64,000 bases of DNA, taken from positions 1,377,001 through 1,441,000 of the forward strand of contig CALNXK010000080.1 of assembly GCA_942486035.1 (NCBI GenBank), in the 5' to 3' direction. The position numbers and the translations under genes were made by a program. This document shows positions 60,501 through 64,000 of this stretch, piece after piece. The notes below the pieces were generated by a model that made no database searches, had not been told where the DNA came from, and worked only from the letters and a program-made list of their open reading frames with translations. The stretch comes from Porites lobata. Lineage: Eukaryota > Cnidaria > Anthozoa > Scleractinia > Poritidae. Position 1 is the first letter of the stretch. The number at the start of each line of letters is the position of its first letter.

Positions 60501-61719
60501 AGGGAGATGGAAATGATTAAAGGTATTAAAATGTATTTCCAATTGTAAACAAATTCAACTAAAGACACTCAAATGTATGGAGAACGTTGATACAAACATT
60601 CACATTGCAGCACTCCGAACAGCAACTGTTTTGGTTGCAAAAGGTGAGCCAAGGACCCAATCATATCAAAAGACTCTTTAAGATTTCCAAAGATTTCTGA
60701 GCTCACTTCAAAGAGTTCCAAAAAGAAACTAAATATGCCCATACAGACTATGATTTTATTTTACTTAATAAATTTCCCAAAAATGAGTCAGTTGAAGGCT
60801 GTAACTAGAACAAACGTTTCCTCCAGGTGTAAGAAAGTGGTCCACACATAGTGTGTGATTGACCATCAGGTGTTCAAGGTACATGTATAGGAGATACAGT
60901 GCAAGAACTCACCTTAAAACATGATGCCCTGTAAAGTAACTGTACTACATGGCCAATACTTGTCTTAGAGGCTTGTGGAAACTGCGGCTCCAACTTTTGA
61001 ACAACAAAAAGAACTAAAACTTTCCTAGACAGAGCTTCTCCTCCCTCAAGAGCCAATAAAATCAGTTTTAAAGCTTCCTCTTGCATTGCTGGTCCTAAAA
61101 ATTGACAACCACGGTTCCTTACCGCAGCCCATAAATTTGCTGACAATTGTTGCTGATTTTGGTGCAATAAAATAAGCTCTGTAACTGTTCTTTCTCCAAG
61201 GCTTCTCGCTGCACGCATAGCCCTGGTTCGTCCATCAACTTCAGCAAGCTGACAGTTTATTAAAGTAACCAGCTTACGTTGCATTGGTCTTGTTAGTATA
61301 CTGTTTCCACTTGCATTAAGAGAACCAACACAAGCACTTCCATTGCTGTTACCGTTAACTATTCCATTTGGAGCGCTGGACACAGGTTGTAAAAACAGCG
61401 CAAGTTCTTCAATAGCACGTTTGGCCGCTCGATATTGATCTGCATTCTCCCTTACACTTTCTATGGCTGGAAGTGAATCATCTGGCACTTCTACTCCAAC
61501 TAACTGAAGCAGAGCATAGTTGTAAGGAAGCTTGGAAATGTCTGTGTCAACAATAGCCTGGTCAAATGGACACTGTGTTCTTGGCAGCTTTGACAAGCAG
61601 GAAATGCACATTGTGTGGCCACATCCAAGGCTGATTGGCTGTCTGGTGTGTTCGTCGAAGTCGTTGGTACATATCGGACACTGTAAAAATTCTGTCCACT
61701 GAGGGGTTTGTATCGGCAT
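51560..61719 (-). CDS. RC3H1/RC3H2-like: Roquin orthologue: RING / ROQ / CCCH RNA-binding E3 ligase (15 coding exons)
   Basis: Exons, 5' to 3': 61719-60913, 60395-60348, 60180-60028, 59771-59639, 59213-59128, 59017-58976, 58833-58724, 58272-58082, 57108-56839, 56183-55940, 54455-54242, 53608-53312, 52860-52811, 52616-52499, 51994-51560. All have AG/GT borders with matching phases, giving 1,065 residues (vertebrate Roquins about 1,130-1,190). The start MPIQTPQW matches Roquin. The RING finger uses C14, C17, C33, H35, C38, C41, C50 and D53. The HEPN-ROQ region (about 85-410) contains SLMQLKEQFRTY, DQWSSLLYGDL and HKSHMQSIIDKLQ. The CCCH finger (CRDHSRGGCPRGTHCTFAH) is C-x7-C-x5-C-x3-H, one residue shorter than usual. 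The C-terminal half is low-complexity (Pro, Ser, Tyr, Asn, Gln), with a charged helix rich in K/E/Q in the last exon. Roquins bind stem-loops in 3' UTRs and recruit the CCR4-NOT deadenylase in the cytoplasm. The donor after 60028 (AAG|GTGCAA) is weak. Confidence 0.96.
52052..52300. mobile_element. MITE in a Roquin intron (between exons 14 and 15)
   Basis: Starts ggccccgtccacaagtatcc and carries ttcgtccgtccacacgaaaacg and cgtccgtccacaggtaaacg words in its interior and at its right end. This is a common hAT-like non-autonomous pattern. The exact right border is uncertain. Confidence 0.5.
53756..54084. mobile_element. MITE in a Roquin intron (between exons 11 and 12)
   Basis: The left acggagcttaagcaacaacg pairs with the right cgtcgctgcgtaagctccct. 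It belongs to the same family as the element at 17329-17704. Confidence 0.75.
55163..55376. mobile_element. MITE, 'aaccctttaggtccc' family
   Basis: The left aaccctttaggtcccaatag pairs with the right ctggggcttaaaggg. It lies in the intron between exons 10 and 11 of Roquin and is a relative of the copy at 57770-57978. Confidence 0.65.
55413..55866. mobile_element. hAT-like MITE with 'ttcaaggac' repeats
   Basis: The terminal cagggttcatacaaaaaatt pairs with ttgtgcgagccctg. Many copies of caaggacttt and its complement-like relatives fill both halves. It lies in the intron between exons 10 and 11 of Roquin. Confidence 0.7.
57365..57591. mobile_element. MITE in a Roquin intron (between exons 8 and 9)
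   Basis: Left TIR agggctctttccatttgtca plus gaactggccagcc pairs with ggctggtcagttc plus tgacaaatgaaaagcgccct on the right. Confidence 0.8.
57770..57978. mobile_element. MITE, 'ttaaccctttaagccctaa' family
   Basis: The left ttaaccctttaagccctaag pairs with the right ttagggtttaaagggttaa. It lies in the Roquin intron between exons 8 and 9. Confidence 0.75.
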
Positions 61720-64000
61720 GATTGATTTCAGCTATAGCAGATTGCAGCTTAACTTAAAATAATGCTAAATACCATGGGTATCCTAAAAATACAAAGTTAT
61801 AATAAGAAGACTTGCTCTCTTCATTCAGTCATGTTAGCAACAATAAAGTTCTTACATCTGTATAACACTAAATAGAACATGATTTGTAAGATTGCAAGAA
61901 ATTACAGACTGAGTCATACAGTCACGTGTCAAAACTGAAAGCACTTCCAAGAAGCTGAAGAGACATGCTTCCAGGAAAAAGAGCTAGTTTGGACACTCTT
62001 CCCCCTTGGGGATCACATGAGCTGTGTAAACTGACAAGAAAATAAGAAAGTTGAAAATAACCACCCATAACAGACCATGTTTAGCTTCACTACAAATGTT
62101 CTTGGATATCTAAAATTATATATATCTAAAACTTAGAGTTCTAGTTTATAAATTCTGGCATTAAATGTGTATCCCTAATACTCTGAAGAATCTAGTAACT
62201 TATCATTCCATTCTCTCAAAACTAAAGTGTTCAAGCAACTCAGTTTGTGTTAATTTTCTCTTGAGTAGTCATCTCTCTGCTACAATTTCATATTATTTCA
62301 TGTAGGTCACCATTTTATGAAATTCAATGCAAAAGTACACCCAGGTTAAACGTGAAACCATTTAAATTCCCTGCAGAATTATTGTAGCAATATCAGGATA
62401 TTTTCTAGAGAGAATCTTAGAGATTCTAACTGTGTGTGTACACATTTATTTGAACAGAAGAGCTGAACTGCATCAAAGAAAAGTCAAAAACCTACATGTA
62501 CCAAAAATAGAAATTCTGAATAATTAACAAAGGGCTTCCTGTTTACAAGTGATCAACTTGCATAAAAGAATTTACATAGCTTGTGATCTGCCATCTCACC
62601 AAATAAAACCATCACTGTCCCTTACACATGTGGTACAAGTTTAAACCAAAACAACAAGAAAAGACTTGAACATCAAAAACTAAAACTGTAAAAACAGCTG
62701 GTGACTGTTGGACACTGTAGCTAACTTTCCAAGAAAACTGCATGAAAAAAAGAAAAAGTAACCCTTTCGTCAAAAAATAAAAAGGCAACAACAGTCGTAA
62801 AATTCCCCTCCAATCAGATTATTCGTTTCATCTGTGACAGTCGGAAAGCGCGATCAACAATCAAATCTACATTCTACTACAACAAGTCATCCACAAAAAA
62901 TGTAAACAGTTAGTTCGACATTATTTTCAGCACTTTCTCCTTCACAGGTGAGAACTTCCTTTACACTATGTAGAAAACTAAATGTTTTACTATTTTCACC
63001 ATAAACCTTAGGGAATGATATTTTCAGAAACCACATATTGTTTGCTCCAGGGCTAACCTCGAGGTGTGATAGAACTTGAATCATGATATTGGAAGCAGTT
63101 AAAACTATTTTCTCATGAACACTTTATTTCTGTGCAGTGGTCCATTTAGTATGACTTGTTTCAGATTTTGTGTGAGCAATATTTTTTTCCCTCACTATGC
63201 CAAAACACAAGACTAAAAAGACTACTAAATGGATAAAAAACAGGAAAAATAATTTAGAAAAATATATTAATACTACAACATCCTGGCGACTGATCCGTGA
63301 ACCCAAAAATGTTTTAACGAGATTACGCCAAAGTTTAGCAACGAAATGCTCTAACAATTTTTGGACCCCTTTGATCAACAAGAAAATGAACTTCTTTCAG
63401 TAGTTTTACAGTACAATGATCGGATCCTTGCTCGATCAATTCTTGAACAAGCTATTTCGTGACCCAAGCTGGAATTTGCATTAACAAGCACAAACCATAG
63501 CATCGAGACTTCCTGATGCATACTAAAATATTGAACTTTCTACGAAGCTTGATAAAAAAACAACAACATCGACGAACATTCTCTCTATTTTATGGCCTTC
63601 ATATTAATTTCCGGTAGTTAACGTTAAGTAGACGCAAAAACAAACACCAAAGAACGAGTACAAGATTTGGAAATTCCAGTGAGTGCTTTGAATAGACCGA
63701 ATAGGTCATGCGACGAACACAAAACAAAGCTCAATATGATCATTCGTACGTGCGAATTGCAGATTATCCCGAAATTATAAATCAAATATGCGGATAAAAT
63801 GCGATCTGTTTAACCAGTTCTACGTAGAAAACTACCACCTGAACACTGTAAATATTTCCAGATCGTGAGATGGACATTTTCTCGCGAAATTTCTGAACAG
63901 TTGACAAGCCCAAACAAAGACTCACAACAATACGCACGAGAGAGCAACATGATTAGTTTTAAGCGCGATCCCACTATATACCGATTTATACCAAAAGCTT
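61720..64000. other. Upstream region of Roquin, no further gene recognised
   Basis: It should contain the promoter and any non-coding first exon of the minus-strand Roquin gene. The frames at 62887-63084, 63124-63381 and 63197-63403 overlap on opposite strands. The last is a very basic, Asn/Lys-rich 68-residue frame without a recognised domain. Confidence 0.4.

Noticed and set aside
63197..63403. A very basic 68-residue ORF upstream of Roquin
   Set aside because: Lys/Asn richness follows from AT-rich DNA; a frame on the opposite strand covers the same bases.
1..64000. CRISPR arrays, operons, ribosome-binding sites or bacterial genes
   Set aside because: Spliced genes, LINEs and MITEs show eukaryotic DNA. 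The repeats seen are palindromic or tandem elements without regular spacers.

Overview
This is eukaryotic nuclear DNA, most likely from an anthozoan cnidarian and probably a stony coral. I infer this from the spliced genes with GT/AG introns, a Roquin gene with deeply conserved exon order, a DZIP3-type HEPN domain joined to a STAND NTPase and ankyrin repeats, an intronless class A GPCR, and a very high density of short inverted-repeat elements, CR1/L2-like LINE fragments and CCCTAA-type repeats. The species cannot be named from the sequence alone.

Layout. Positions 1-28,100 are almost entirely mobile-element DNA: long foldback elements, a TIR element whose outer ends abut CCCTAA (telomere-type) tracts, a decayed multi-membrane/ubiquitin-like gene, an inverted-repeat element carrying two hammerhead-ribozyme-like cores, a ParB/sulfiredoxin-like ORF, two LINE fragments, a hAT transposase remnant and many MITEs, several nested in each other. 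Positions 28,141-34,425 (minus strand) hold a two-exon gene for a predicted 1,970-residue HEPN / coiled-coil / membrane segment / STAND NTPase / ankyrin-repeat protein that resembles a cnidarian innate-immune receptor. Positions 34,460-46,070 are again repeats, a third LINE fragment and AT-rich DNA without a supportable gene.

Positions 46,271-47,356 (plus strand) encode an intronless seven-transmembrane receptor. After about 4 kb with no recognisable gene, positions 51,560-61,719 (minus strand) hold the coding part of a Roquin (RC3H1/2) orthologue, which I could assemble from 15 exons with consistent splice phases into 1,065 residues (RING, ROQ/HEPN and CCCH zinc finger, then a long low-complexity tail). 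Its introns carry several MITEs. Positions 61,720-64,000 are its upstream region.

The three confident genes are separate transcription units. Roquin (mRNA decay, immune restraint) and the HEPN-STAND-ANK receptor could both act in innate immunity, but nothing in the sequence links them.
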